A stretch of DNA of 64,000 nt, taken from contig AP024676.1 of NCBI GenBank assembly GCA_025998955.1, forward strand, positions 2,418,001-2,482,000. Direction: 5' to 3'. A program made the position numbers and the translations under genes. Under the pieces are notes generated by a model that saw only the letters and a list, made by a program, of their open reading frames with translations, was not told the DNA's origin and made no database searches. Of the stretch, positions 1-7,620 are shown piece after piece (position 1 is the stretch's first letter; every line of letters starts with the position of its first letter). The stretch is from Candidatus Roseilinea sp. GTDB lineage: Bacteria > Chloroflexota > Anaerolineae > J036 > Brachytrichaceae.

Positions 1-1
1 C

Positions 2-295
2 GGCGTGCTCTTTCTGCGGAAGGTCACAATAAATCCAAACACGAGGGTTAGCCAAGCGGCGGCTCAGCCGAGGAACTTGTTTACCTGTATCTATAACGAA
101 CCGTCCATCGGCGGTAACATCTGGTATAAGCACTGGCAGTGGTTCAACAAAGCGCCGGGCAGCATCACTCAAGGTGAGGTCAACTACTTCTTCTCCTACG
201 ACCCTGGCAACGACTTGTGGCTGGGCAAAGTCAATTACAACAGCGCACACAACGCTACAAGCTCTGATCGGTCGGGTCTGTTGAACATCTACTAA
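2..295 (+). CDS. Hypothetical protein, 5' end outside window
   Basis: The frame is open to the window edge and ends in TAA, so only the C-terminal part is visible (about 97 residues). The visible part is rich in Trp, Tyr and Asn, with stretches such as IWYKHWQWFNK and YFFSYDPGNDLWLGK, as in an extracellular beta-rich domain. I do not recognise a family. Its base composition is less GC-rich than the genes after 773. It is followed 39 bp later by another secretory-type gene with its own Shine-Dalgarno, so the two may form a small operon. A GTG at 5 could be read as a start but nothing supports it. Confidence 0.5.
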   Translation, partial: GVLFLRKVTINPNTRVSQAAAQPRNLFTCIYNEPSIGGNIWYKHWQWFNKAPGSITQGEVNYFFSYDPGNDLWLGKVNYNSAHNATSSDRSGLLNIY

Positions 296-334
296 GGCGT
301 AGATACCAGATTCGAGTCAATGCGAGGTGAAACG

Positions 335-776
335 ATGAAAGCCCGAAACAACTTGCCACGCTGGATGTTCAGCGGCTTTCTTTTGATTAGCATTGCTGTT
401 GCAAGCTTAGCTCCGTCACTCAACGCGACGGCGAACGCCAAGGGTCGTTGCGCAAGGCAACGGATTTGTCTACGAACTTGAAACTGCCGGCGAGCAAAGC
501 GCCATTATCGTTGACAATGCTGAGGCTGTGCAGAGGTATCGCGACGCGAATCGCCAACGCGCCTCGGCACTGCTCGTTCATCAGCCGGGCAGTGAGATTG
601 AAGTGCAGATCACATTTGCCCAACCAGTCTCTCCGTCTGTTGTTCGTGTCAAGGCTTCGAGCACTGTCTTGACGATTCACAGCTATCTGTCGGTCGGTCG
701 AAGCCCGCAGGGCAGAAAGATCAGCGACATTCGCAAAGGCGTTACGAAGCGCTCTGCTTACGATCGGATGGCGTGA
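335..776 (+). pseudogene. Frameshifted secretory protein gene
   Basis: A good Shine-Dalgarno (GAGGTGA, about 324-330) precedes ATG 335. The first frame encodes a signal peptide (MKARNN..., then a hydrophobic stretch FLLISIAVASLA) and stops at 479-481 after 48 codons. A coherent continuation lies in another frame from about 447 (VAQGNGFVYELETAG...) and runs to TGA 774-776. Removing one base near C446 joins the two, giving a secreted protein of roughly 146 residues. Either the gene is broken or the sequence has a one-base error there. The family is not recognised. The 3' end overlaps the GTG start of the next gene by 4 bases. Confidence 0.5.
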
Positions 777-1561
777 GACGTGCTCATTTCGCCCGCTTCA
801 TCGGCATAGACTACTCCGGCGCGGGAAAGCCAACCGACGGCCTGCCTGGCCTGCGCGTTTACCTGGCCGAAGGCGATGCGCCGCCAGCCGAGGTGCGCCC
901 GCCATCCGGCCGGCGCCGGCACTGGACACGGCGCGGCATCGCCGAGTGGCTGGCTGAACGGCTGCGCCATAGCCCGCCGGCGCTGGTTGGGATTGACCAC
1001 GGCTTCTGCTTCCCACTGCAATACCTTCAGAAATATAACCTGTCGCCAGACTGGGCGGCCTTCCTCGACGACTTCCACCGCCACTGGCCGACCGATGAGG
1101 ACGACACCACCGTGGACTGCGTGCACGCGGGGGCACGCGGCAACGGCGCGGCGCGCACGGGCGACCGGCGCTGGCGACGGCTGTGCGAAATCCGCGCCGG
1201 CGCAGCCAAATCGGTCTTCCACTTCGACGTGCAAGGCAGCGTCGCCAAGTCCACCCACGCCGGCCTGCCGTGGCTGCGCTATCTGCGCCACCAGCTCGGC
1301 GCGCGCGTCCACTTCTGGCCGTTCGACGGCTGGGATGCGCCGCCCGGTCGCTCGCTCATCGCCGAGGTGTATCCTCGCCTATGGCGCGCAACGGCGCCGA
1401 GCGACGGCCGCACGGCCGACCAGCACGACGCCTACGTCGTGGCCATGTGGCTGCAGCAGGCTTCGCGCAACGGCACGCTCGACGTTTACCTGCATCCGGC
1501 GCTCACGCCGAAGGAACGCGCCATCGCCGAGATCGAGGGATGGATCCTGGGGGTCGTGTGA
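773..1561 (+). CDS. Predicted RNase H-fold nuclease, DUF429-like
   Basis: 262 residues from GTG 773. Acidic positions typical of the RNase H fold can be seen: GIDYSG near the N-terminus, VGIDHGF about residue 73, EVYP about residue 200 and DQHDAYVVAMWL about residue 218. This D-D-E-D spacing and the EVYP...DA(Y/L) C-terminal pattern resemble the DUF429 predicted nuclease family, but overall similarity is loose, so the function is inferred. The stop overlaps the GTG start of the uracil-DNA-glycosylase-like gene by 4 bases, implying translational coupling and perhaps a joint nucleic-acid role. GC content jumps upward here relative to the preceding pocket. Confidence 0.6.
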   Translation: MRRAHFARFIGIDYSGAGKPTDGLPGLRVYLAEGDAPPAEVRPPSGRRRHWTRRGIAEWLAERLRHSPPALVGIDHGFCFPLQYLQKYNLSPDWAAFLDDFHRHWPTDEDDTTVDCVHAGARGNGAARTGDRRWRRLCEIRAGAAKSVFHFDVQGSVAKSTHAGLPWLRYLRHQLGARVHFWPFDGWDAPPGRSLIAEVYPRLWRATAPSDGRTADQHDAYVVAMWLQQASRNGTLDVYLHPALTPKERAIAEIEGWILGVV

Positions 1562-2193
1562 GCCGAACCCGCCTACGTGCATTGCTTGTGGCGCTTACCC
1601 GTCCGCCTAGGCTCGCGCACGCGGTCAACCCATACACCGAGTATTGCCCGACGCTGGACGTGCCGGACGCGCCGCGAATTCGACTGGCCAACCTCACGTG
1701 CTATCTGCACAATCACCGGCACGCGCGCATCGCGCTGGTCGGCGAAGCGGCCGGCTATCGTGGCTGCCGCTTCACCGGCATCCCCTTCACCAGCGAGGCG
1801 CAACTGCGCGAATGGCGCGATCCGCGCTACCGCACCAGCAGCTTGCGCGGCGATCACGACGAGCGATCCGCGCGGTGCGTCTGGCGCACAATCGGCGCGC
1901 GCAACGACGTGGTCTTCTGGAACGCCTTCCCTTGGCATCCGCACCAAGCCGGCCGGCTTCTGTCGAATCGCCAACCTTCGGCCGCAGAATTGCGCGCCGG
2001 CTATTTCGTGCTTAAGCTGTTCTTGGACTGGAAGCAGCCGGAGCGCATCATCGCCGTTGGCCGAGCTGCCGAACGCGCCCTGCGCGCGCTGGGTGTGCCG
2101 GCGATCTACGTGCGCCATCCATCGCACGGTGGCCAGCGCGACTTCGAAAGCGCGATACACTCGCTGTTGGGAGCTGGGAGCTGTGAGCTATGA
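1558..2193 (+). CDS. Uracil-DNA glycosylase superfamily protein
   Basis: 211 residues from GTG 1558, which overlaps the previous stop (GTGA). The active-site region reads GEAAGYRGCRFTGIPFTSE, comparable to the GE-x-PG motif of the uracil-DNA glycosylase superfamily. A second characteristic loop, RHPSHGG, sits near the C-terminus, and the WNAFPWHPH segment lies between them. Family members remove uracil or act on related bases in DNA. This branch differs from the classical [4Fe-4S] family 4 enzymes, so the exact substrate is uncertain. The last residues (...GAGSCEL) are encoded by a GAGCTGTGA spacer repeat that also supplies the stop codon, so the natural end of the protein has been altered by the repeat. 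Confidence 0.7.
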   Translation: MSRTRLRALLVALTRPPRLAHAVNPYTEYCPTLDVPDAPRIRLANLTCYLHNHRHARIALVGEAAGYRGCRFTGIPFTSEAQLREWRDPRYRTSSLRGDHDERSARCVWRTIGARNDVVFWNAFPWHPHQAGRLLSNRQPSAAELRAGYFVLKLFLDWKQPERIIAVGRAAERALRALGVPAIYVRHPSHGGQRDFESAIHSLLGAGSCEL

Positions 2194-2284
2194 GCTGTGA
2201 GCTGTGAGCTGTGAGAGGATGGAAGACGGAAGACGCAAGACGTGCAACCTTCAACCTGCAACCTGTAACCTGCAACCTGTAACG
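2170..2284 (+). repeat. Composite spacer of three different tandem words
   Basis: Three word families sit end to end between the glycosylase-like gene and the aldolase gene. They are GAGCTGTGAGCTATGAG units (2170-2216), GGAAGACGGAAGACGCAAGACG (2220-2241, written here only to show the word) and AACCTGCAACCTGTAACC units (2242-2284). The first block overlaps the 3' end of the upstream coding sequence. The same words recur at 43137-43180, 43838-43881, 48399-48470 and 53545-53672. No open reading frame is plausible here. Confidence 0.85.
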
Positions 2285-2307
2285 CAAAAGGAAACTCAAC
2301 ACGCAAT

Positions 2308-4389
2308 ATGCCCAAGAACCTGTGGAACGACCATGACGCAGCAGGGTTAAGCCCGCTCGACCTGCTGGCCTATCGCTCGCGGTTGCTGGCCGCCGACCGC
2401 AGCGTGGTCAACATCTTCGGCGGCAACACCTCGGTCAAGTCTGTCGAGCGCGATCACTTGGGGCGCGAAGTCAATGTGCTTTGGGTGAAGGGGAGCGGCG
2501 CCGACATGGCCACCTGCACGGGCAAGGACTTCGCCGGCCTCAAGCTAGACGAAGTGCTGCCCCTGATGGAGCGCGAAGCGATGAGCGACGAAGAGATGGT
2601 CGCCTATCTCACACGCTGCCAATTCGAGCCGAACCGCCCGCGCCAGTCTATCGAGACGCTGCTCCATGCCTTCACACCGCACCCTCACGTGGATCACACC
2701 CACCCCGACGCGATTATCGCCTTGGCCTGCGCGGAGCGCGGCGAAGCTGCGGCGCGTGAGGTCTTCGGCGACACGATGGTGTGGGTGCCTTACATCCGAC
2801 CTGGTTTTGCCCTGAGCAAGCAAATCAGCCGGCTGCTGCGCGAGCATTCCGAGGCCACCTGCGTCATCATGGGCAAGCACGGCCTGATCACCTGGGGCAA
2901 CGACGCCAAGAGCAGCTACCATAGCGCCATCGCGCACATCCAGCGCGCCGAGGACGCCCTGCGCGAAGCCGAGAAGCGCGTCTTCGGCTTATCGAAGGTG
3001 AACGAGGCGCTGGAGAAGCTCACCTTGAGCATCAGCAAGCACAGGCGCGAGACGATCGTCGCCGCCGTAATGCCGACGCTGCGCGGCGCGGTGACGGCAC
3101 ATCGCAAAGCCATCGTCGCCTTCGACGACAGCGAGGACGTGCTGCGCTTCCTCACTCGGCATGATGCGAAAGAACTTTCGCAAGTCGGCGCAGCGTGTCC
3201 CGATCACCTGGTACACACTAAGCGTGTGCCGCTGTTCGTCGAATGGGATGGCCAAGACGTCGAGCAGCTTAAAACTGCGCTGAGAGACGGCGTTACGCAA
3301 TACGCCGTGCGCTACACGGAATACTTCAATCGCCTCAACCAAGATCCGAACGTGAAGATGGCCGACCCTGCGCCGCGCGTGATCCTGGTGCCCGGCTTGG
3401 GCATGTTCAACACCGGCCGCGATGCTGCGCAGGCCGACGTCTCGCGCCAGCTTTACCATCGCGCCATCGCCGTCATGGAGTTGTGCACGCGCGTGGATCG
3501 CTTCACCTCGCTCGACGAGAAGGAAACGTTCGACATCGAGTATTGGCCACTGGAGCTGTATAAGCTCACGCTGCGCCCGCCGGATCGCGAACTGGCCGGC
3601 CGCGTCGCGTTCATCACCGGCGCGGCCAGCGGCATCGGTCGCGCCACGGCCAAGCGGCTGGCGCAGGAAGGCGCGCACGTCGTGATCGCCGACATCAATT
3701 TGGCCGGCGCGCAGGAAGTCGCGAACGACATCGTCAAGGCGCATGGCCTGAAGCGCGCCATCGCCGTCTCGTGCAACGTTACCAGTGAGTCGGAAGTGGC
3801 TGCCGCCTTCGCAACTGCCTGTCGCGAATATGGCGGCGTGGACATCGTCGTGAACAACGCCGGCATCGCTACCAGCGCGCCGATCGAAGAGACCACGTTG
3901 GCCGACTGGAACCGCAACATGGACATCCTCGCCACGGGCTACTTCCTCGTGGCGCGCGAAGCCTTCCGGGTGATGAAGCAGCAGGGTCGAGGCGGCTCGA
4001 TCATCTTCATCTGTAGCAAGAACAGCGTGTTCGCTGGCAAGAACGCTGCCGCCTACAGCGCCGCCAAAGCCGCCGAGTTGCACCTGGCGCGCTGCTTGGC
4101 CGAGGAAGGCGGCGCCAGCGGCATCCGCGTGAACAGCGTGCTGCCCGACGCCGTGTTGCAGGGCAGTGGCATCTGGAGCAGCCGGTGGCGCGAGGAGCGC
4201 GCCAAGAACTACGGCATCAAGCCCGAAGAGCTGGAGGCCTACTACGCCGCGCGCACCACGCTGAAGGTCAACGTCTTCCCGGAAGACATCGCCGAAGCCG
4301 TGTTGTTCTTCGCTTCCGACCGCTCGCTCAAGACCACCGGCGCCATGCTGACCGTGGACGGTGGCGTGGCAGCGGCGTATGGGAGGTAA
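2308..4389 (+). CDS. Bifunctional class II aldolase / short-chain dehydrogenase
   Basis: 693 residues. Residues 1 to about 400 are a class II (zinc) aldolase domain with GGNTSVK near residue 37, VKGSGADMA, and zinc ligands in HVDHTHPDA near residue 128. Residues about 430-693 are a short-chain dehydrogenase with TGAASGIG (about 435), NNAG, a catalytic YSAAK (about 580) and the typical C-terminal TGAMLTVDGG. The architecture matches the RhaD-type rhamnulose-1-phosphate aldolase / lactaldehyde dehydrogenase fusion (RhaE/RhaEW class). It should cleave a ketose-1-phosphate to DHAP plus an aldehyde, then oxidise or reduce a small product. The actual sugar is not determined. A diverged paralogue lies at 24287-26263. 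It leads a plus-strand operon with AroE-like, Gfo/Idh and aldo/keto reductase genes. Confidence 0.85.
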   Translation: MPKNLWNDHDAAGLSPLDLLAYRSRLLAADRSVVNIFGGNTSVKSVERDHLGREVNVLWVKGSGADMATCTGKDFAGLKLDEVLPLMEREAMSDEEMVAYLTRCQFEPNRPRQSIETLLHAFTPHPHVDHTHPDAIIALACAERGEAAAREVFGDTMVWVPYIRPGFALSKQISRLLREHSEATCVIMGKHGLITWGNDAKSSYHSAIAHIQRAEDALREAEKRVFGLSKVNEALEKLTLSISKHRRETIVAAVMPTLRGAVTAHRKAIVAFDDSEDVLRFLTRHDAKELSQVGAACPDHLVHTKRVPLFVEWDGQDVEQLKTALRDGVTQYAVRYTEYFNRLNQDPNVKMADPAPRVILVPGLGMFNTGRDAAQADVSRQLYHRAIAVMELCTRVDRFTSLDEKETFDIEYWPLELYKLTLRPPDRELAGRVAFITGAASGIGRATAKRLAQEGAHVVIADINLAGAQEVANDIVKAHGLKRAIAVSCNVTSESEVAAAFATACREYGGVDIVVNNAGIATSAPIEETTLADWNRNMDILATGYFLVAREAFRVMKQQGRGGSIIFICSKNSVFAGKNAAAYSAAKAAELHLARCLAEEGGASGIRVNSVLPDAVLQGSGIWSSRWREERAKNYGIKPEELEAYYAARTTLKVNVFPEDIAEAVLFFASDRSLKTTGAMLTVDGGVAAAYGR

Positions 4390-4405
4390 AACTGAACCAC
4401 CCAAG

Positions 4406-4523
4406 CCTTCATGACCGTCAATGTGCGTAGTGGTTTCAAAGACTGCACCGAGGAGATCTCGAATAACACGGGGGCTCGACTCCGCAAACCTTCGTGACCC
4501 TCGTGTGCTTTGTGGTTTCGAAT
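4406..4523 (+). repeat. Direct repeat pair, CCTTCRTGACC word family
   Basis: Two similar copies of about 35 bp (4406-4440 and 4489-4523) share CCTTC-TGACC and GTGGTTTC segments. They fill the spacer between the aldolase fusion and the AroE-like gene. The second copy runs to within 4 bases of the AroE-like start codon, leaving no Shine-Dalgarno. The same CCTTCGTG...TTCGTGG word forms a hairpin at 12503-12547. Confidence 0.7.
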
Positions 4524-4526
4524 CCA

Positions 4527-5384
4527 ATGGCTGACACAAACTATCGCCACGAAATCGTCGGCGTGTTCGGCGATCCGGTGGACGAGAACCCGACCATTCT
4601 GATGTTCGAGGCCGCCTTCAAGGCCAAAGGGCTGCGCTGGCGCTACCAGAATTTCCATGTGCGCGCGGAAGACCTGGGGGCAGCGATGGCCGGCATGCGC
4701 GCGATGCGCTTTCGCGGCATCAACCTGACCCTCCCACACAAGATCGAGGGGCTGCGCTACCTCGACCGGATTACGCCGGAGGCTGTGCTCATCGGCGCGG
4801 TGAACACCGTCGTGCGCGACGTCGATGCGCTGATCGGCACCAACACCGATGGCAAGGGCTTCCTCATGGCGCTCAAGCTCAATGCCAACCTCGACCCCGC
4901 CGGCAAGCACGTGGTGGTGCTAGGCGCGGGCGGCGCGGCGCGCGCCATCGCGGTGGAGCTGGCGCTGGCCGGCGCGCGCCGCATCATCATCGTCAATCGC
5001 ACTGTGCAGCGCGGCGAAGCGCTCGCACAACTCATCAATGACAAGACGTCCGCACGGGCCGAGTTCGTAGGATGGTTGGGTGATTACACGCTGCCGGAAG
5101 ACACCGACATCGTCGTCAACGCCACCAACATCGGCTTGTTTCCGCACATGGATGACAAGCCCGGCGTGAACATGGACTCGATTAAGCCCCGCATGCTGGT
5201 GTGCGACATCGTGCCCAATCCGCCTCGCACGCGCTTCTTGATCGAGGCCACGGCCAAAGGTGCGAAGACGCTCGATGGGCTGGGCATGCTGGTGTATCAA
5301 GGCGCGATCGCGTTCACCATTTGGACCGGCCAGGATGCGCCGGTGGACGTGATGCGCCAAGCGCTGGCCGAAGTCTTCGCGTGA
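4527..5384 (+). CDS. Shikimate dehydrogenase family (AroE-like) oxidoreductase
   Basis: 285 residues from ATG 4527; an upstream ATG at 4494 lies inside spacer repeat and is rejected. The family catalytic Lys is present in NLTLPHK (K72), the partner Asp in NTDGKGF (D108), the NAD(P) motif in GAGGAARA, and the C-terminal DGLGMLVYQGA signature is clear. However, the N-terminal SxS pair that binds the carboxylate of shikimate or quinate (in the GNPIxHSxSP motif) is replaced here by GDPVDENPTI, giving N-P-T at that position. With its sugar-enzyme neighbours, this suggests a non-shikimate substrate. It is not likely to be the housekeeping aroE. No Shine-Dalgarno is visible. Confidence 0.8.
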   Translation: MADTNYRHEIVGVFGDPVDENPTILMFEAAFKAKGLRWRYQNFHVRAEDLGAAMAGMRAMRFRGINLTLPHKIEGLRYLDRITPEAVLIGAVNTVVRDVDALIGTNTDGKGFLMALKLNANLDPAGKHVVVLGAGGAARAIAVELALAGARRIIIVNRTVQRGEALAQLINDKTSARAEFVGWLGDYTLPEDTDIVVNATNIGLFPHMDDKPGVNMDSIKPRMLVCDIVPNPPRTRFLIEATAKGAKTLDGLGMLVYQGAIAFTIWTGQDAPVDVMRQALAEVFA

Positions 5385-5480
5385 GTCAATCGAGTCCACC
5401 AAGTCAGTCAAGTCGGTCGAGTCAATCAGGTCGGACCGGATGACTGGATGACTCGATGCGACGCGAGGACTTGATGACCC
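5383..5480 (+). repeat. GAGTCAATC / GATGACTCGATG spacer repeat
   Basis: Units such as GAGTCAATCGAGTCC and AAGTCAGTCAAGTCGG on the left are partly complementary to GATGACTCGATG and GGACTTGATGACCC on the right, so an imperfect hairpin can form. The repeat begins within the TGA stop of the AroE-like gene and fills the spacer to the Gfo/Idh gene. No coding or promoter signal was recognised inside. Confidence 0.7.
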
Positions 5481-5493
5481 ACTCAACCAAAAC

Positions 5494-6522
5494 ATGGACA
5501 CACTCCGTGCAGTCCTCGTCGGCTGCGGCAAGATGAGCCGGGGGTGGCTGAGGACCATTACCACGATCGAAGGGCTGGCCGTTGCCGGCCTGGTGGATGT
5601 CGTCGAAGATGCCGCGCGGGCGCGCAAGGATGAATTCGGGCTGGTGCATGCACACACCGGCGACGACTTAGAAGCGATGCTCGCTCACGTCGAACCGGAC
5701 ATCGTGTTCGACGTGACCGTGCCGGAGGCGCATGCCCAGACAACGTTGACCGCGCTGCGACACGGTTGTCACGTGTTGGGTGAAAAGCCCATGGCAACCT
5801 CGATGGACGATGCGCGGCGGATGGTCGAAGCCGCACAGCGCGCCGGCAAGCTCTACGCCGTCATGCAGAACCGGCGCTACACCACGCCCATTCGCCGCGT
5901 GCGCGAGTTCCTGCGCAGCGGCGCGATCGGACCGCTCACCACGGTGAACTGCGACTTCTACATCGGCGCACACTTTGGCGGCTTTCGCGATCACATGCCC
6001 CATGTCCTTCTGTTGGACATGGCCATCCACACCTTCGATCAGGCGCGCTTCCTAACCGGCTTGGATGCGGTGCGCGTCGCTTTCTGCAAAGAGTGGAACC
6101 CGCGCGGTTCGTGGTACGACCGCGACGCCTCTGCAATTGCAGTGTTTGAAATGGGCGACGGTGTGGTCTTCACCTATCGCGGCAGTTGGTGCGCCGAAGG
6201 GATAAACACGAGCTGGGAGAGCAACTGGCACTTCGTCGGCGCGAACGGCAGCGCGACGTGGGATGGCAGCAACGGTTTCCGCGCTCAGACGCCGGAGGAG
6301 CGCAGCGGCCTGATCTATAAACAGCGCGATCTGGCACTGCCCGAACCGGACACCACCGGTTTGAGCGAGGGGCACGCCAGCGTGATCCGGCAGTTCGTGC
6401 ATTGCGTGCGCGAAGGCGGCGTGCCCGAAACGATCTGCACCGACAACATCAAGAGCCTGGCGATGGTGTTCGGGGCGATCGAAGCCGCTGAGCGTGGACA
6501 ACCGGTGACCATGCGGATTTAA
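5494..6522 (+). CDS. Gfo/Idh/MocA family oxidoreductase
   Basis: 342 residues. An N-terminal Rossmann fold starts with [14 protein letters not shown], the catalytic Lys is in GEKPMATS (K98), and the substrate-side pair is in [11 protein letters not shown] (D and H about residues 176-180). These features define NAD(P)-dependent sugar or polyol dehydrogenases and related enzymes of the Gfo/Idh/MocA family. The substrate cannot be told from the sequence. It lies third in the plus-strand sugar operon after the aldolase/SDR and AroE-like genes, and a 15-bp stem-loop follows its stop. No clear Shine-Dalgarno precedes ATG 5494. Confidence 0.85.
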   Translation: MDTLRAVLVGCGKMSRGWLRTITTIEGLAVAGLVDVVEDAARARKDEFGLVHAHTGDDLEAMLAHVEPDIVFDVTVPEAHAQTTLTALRHGCHVLGEKPMATSMDDARRMVEAAQRAGKLYAVMQNRRYTTPIRRVREFLRSGAIGPLTTVNCDFYIGAHFGGFRDHMPHVLLLDMAIHTFDQARFLTGLDAVRVAFCKEWNPRGSWYDRDASAIAVFEMGDGVVFTYRGSWCAEGINTSWESNWHFVGANGSATWDGSNGFRAQTPEERSGLIYKQRDLALPEPDTTGLSEGHASVIRQFVHCVREGGVPETICTDNIKSLAMVFGAIEAAERGQPVTMRI

Positions 6523-6544
6523 TATAACCCGTGCACAATTTAGT

Positions 6545-6579
6545 GCGCGACGGATCGGCAACTGCCGAATCCGTCGCGC
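6545..6579 (+). repeat. Stem-loop between Gfo/Idh and aldo/keto reductase genes
   Basis: A 15-bp stem (GCGCGACGGATCGGC with its complement, one bulged A) closes an AACT loop. No T-run follows, so it is not a classical terminator. It sits just before the GAGGAG Shine-Dalgarno of the next gene and could stabilise mRNA or attenuate transcription. Confidence 0.6.
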
Positions 6580-6592
6580 CGAGGAGCCGATC

Positions 6593-7456
6593 ATGATCGC
6601 AACACAGCCTTTCGGCCGGACAGGACATCAGAGCACGCGCACTATCTTTGGCGCAGCCGCGCTGAGCAACGTCTCGCAGCGCGAGGCCGACCAAACGATG
6701 GCGCTCCTCATGCGTTACGGCGTCAACCATATTGACACCGCAGCGAGCTACGGCAATTCGGAACTGCGCCTCGGGCCATGGATGAGGCGCTACCGGGATC
6801 ACTTCTTCCTGGCGACCAAAACCGGCGAACGCACCTACGCCAAGGCGCGCGATGAAATTCGCCGCTCGTTAGAACGGCTACAAGTGGATCACGTAGACCT
6901 GATCCAGCTTCACAATCTGGCTACGCCGGAAGAATGGGAGATCGCCCTGGGACCAGGCGGTGCCCTCGAAGCGGCCATCGAAGCACAGCAGCAAGGGCTG
7001 GTGCGCTTCATCGGCGTCACCGGACACGGCGTGGGCATCGCTGCGATGCACCTGCGCAGCCTGGAGCAATTCGACTTCGACTCGGTGCTGTTGCCATACA
7101 GCTACATCTTGATGCAAAATCCGCAATATGCACGGGACTTCGAAACATTGATGCAAATCTGTCAAGCACGAGGCGTCGCCGTGCAGACGATTAAGTCCAT
7201 CACACAACGGCCGTGGGGCGAAGATGCGCGCACTGCCGCCACGTGGTACCGGCCGCTGACCGATCCAGCGGAGATCGAGCGCGCGGTCCGCTGGGTGCTA
7301 GGGCGCCCAGGCATCTTTCTGAACACGGTCGGGGATATCCATCTCTTGCCGATGGTGCTGGACGCGGCTAGCCAGGCCGGCGAGCGCCCACGGCCGGCCG
7401 CAGACGAAATGGCGGCTCAGGTCGCACGCATGGGAATGGCGCCGTTGTTCACGTGA
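6593..7456 (+). CDS. Aldo/keto reductase
   Basis: 287 residues from ATG 6593 with Shine-Dalgarno GAGGAG. The catalytic tetrad of the family is visible: Asp48 and Tyr53 in IDTAASYG, Lys76 in ATKTGER and His107 in [10 protein letters not shown]-barrel NADPH-dependent reductase acting on aldehydes or keto-sugars is expected. It ends the plus-strand operon that starts with the aldolase/SDR fusion, so it may reduce or oxidise an intermediate of that pathway. The substrate is unknown. Confidence 0.85.
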   Translation: MIATQPFGRTGHQSTRTIFGAAALSNVSQREADQTMALLMRYGVNHIDTAASYGNSELRLGPWMRRYRDHFFLATKTGERTYAKARDEIRRSLERLQVDHVDLIQLHNLATPEEWEIALGPGGALEAAIEAQQQGLVRFIGVTGHGVGIAAMHLRSLEQFDFDSVLLPYSYILMQNPQYARDFETLMQICQARGVAVQTIKSITQRPWGEDARTAATWYRPLTDPAEIERAVRWVLGRPGIFLNTVGDIHLLPMVLDAASQAGERPRPAADEMAAQVARMGMAPLFT

Positions 7457-7508
7457 GGCTGAACGCCTCGCTCGGAAAATGCGACTTGCAATCGGTTCAC
7501 AAACGTGT

Positions 7509-7532
7509 TTGACATCCGATTTGCACAAATCG
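7509..7532 (+). promoter_or_regulatory. TTGACA box with overlapping palindrome, lipoprotein promoter region
   Basis: A consensus -35 hexamer TTGACA (7509-7514) is followed directly by a perfect palindrome, CGATTTG-CA-CAAATCG (7517-7532). The palindrome would lie in the spacer of the promoter, a usual repressor position. No convincing -10 box was found at 17 bp, so the promoter call is tentative. The region also contains GGTTCACAAACGTG (7494-7507), weakly like the site at 47094. Confidence 0.35.
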
Positions 7533-7620
7533 CAAAGAGTGTGTAAAACTATGGCCTAGAACCGCGACGCTCAAAGCGGCGGTGGGCCATAAAACAGTTC
7601 AATTCTGGAGGGAACAGCTC

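Noticed and set aside
2989-4539. A long open frame (516 codons) antisense to the aldolase/SDR fusion
   Set aside because: It is a mirror of the GC-rich third codon positions of the real gene. The protein lacks any family motif, while the sense strand has complete aldolase and dehydrogenase signatures.
6545-6579. The stem-loop before the aldo/keto reductase as a rho-independent terminator
   Set aside because: No T-run follows, and the next gene's Shine-Dalgarno starts almost at once.
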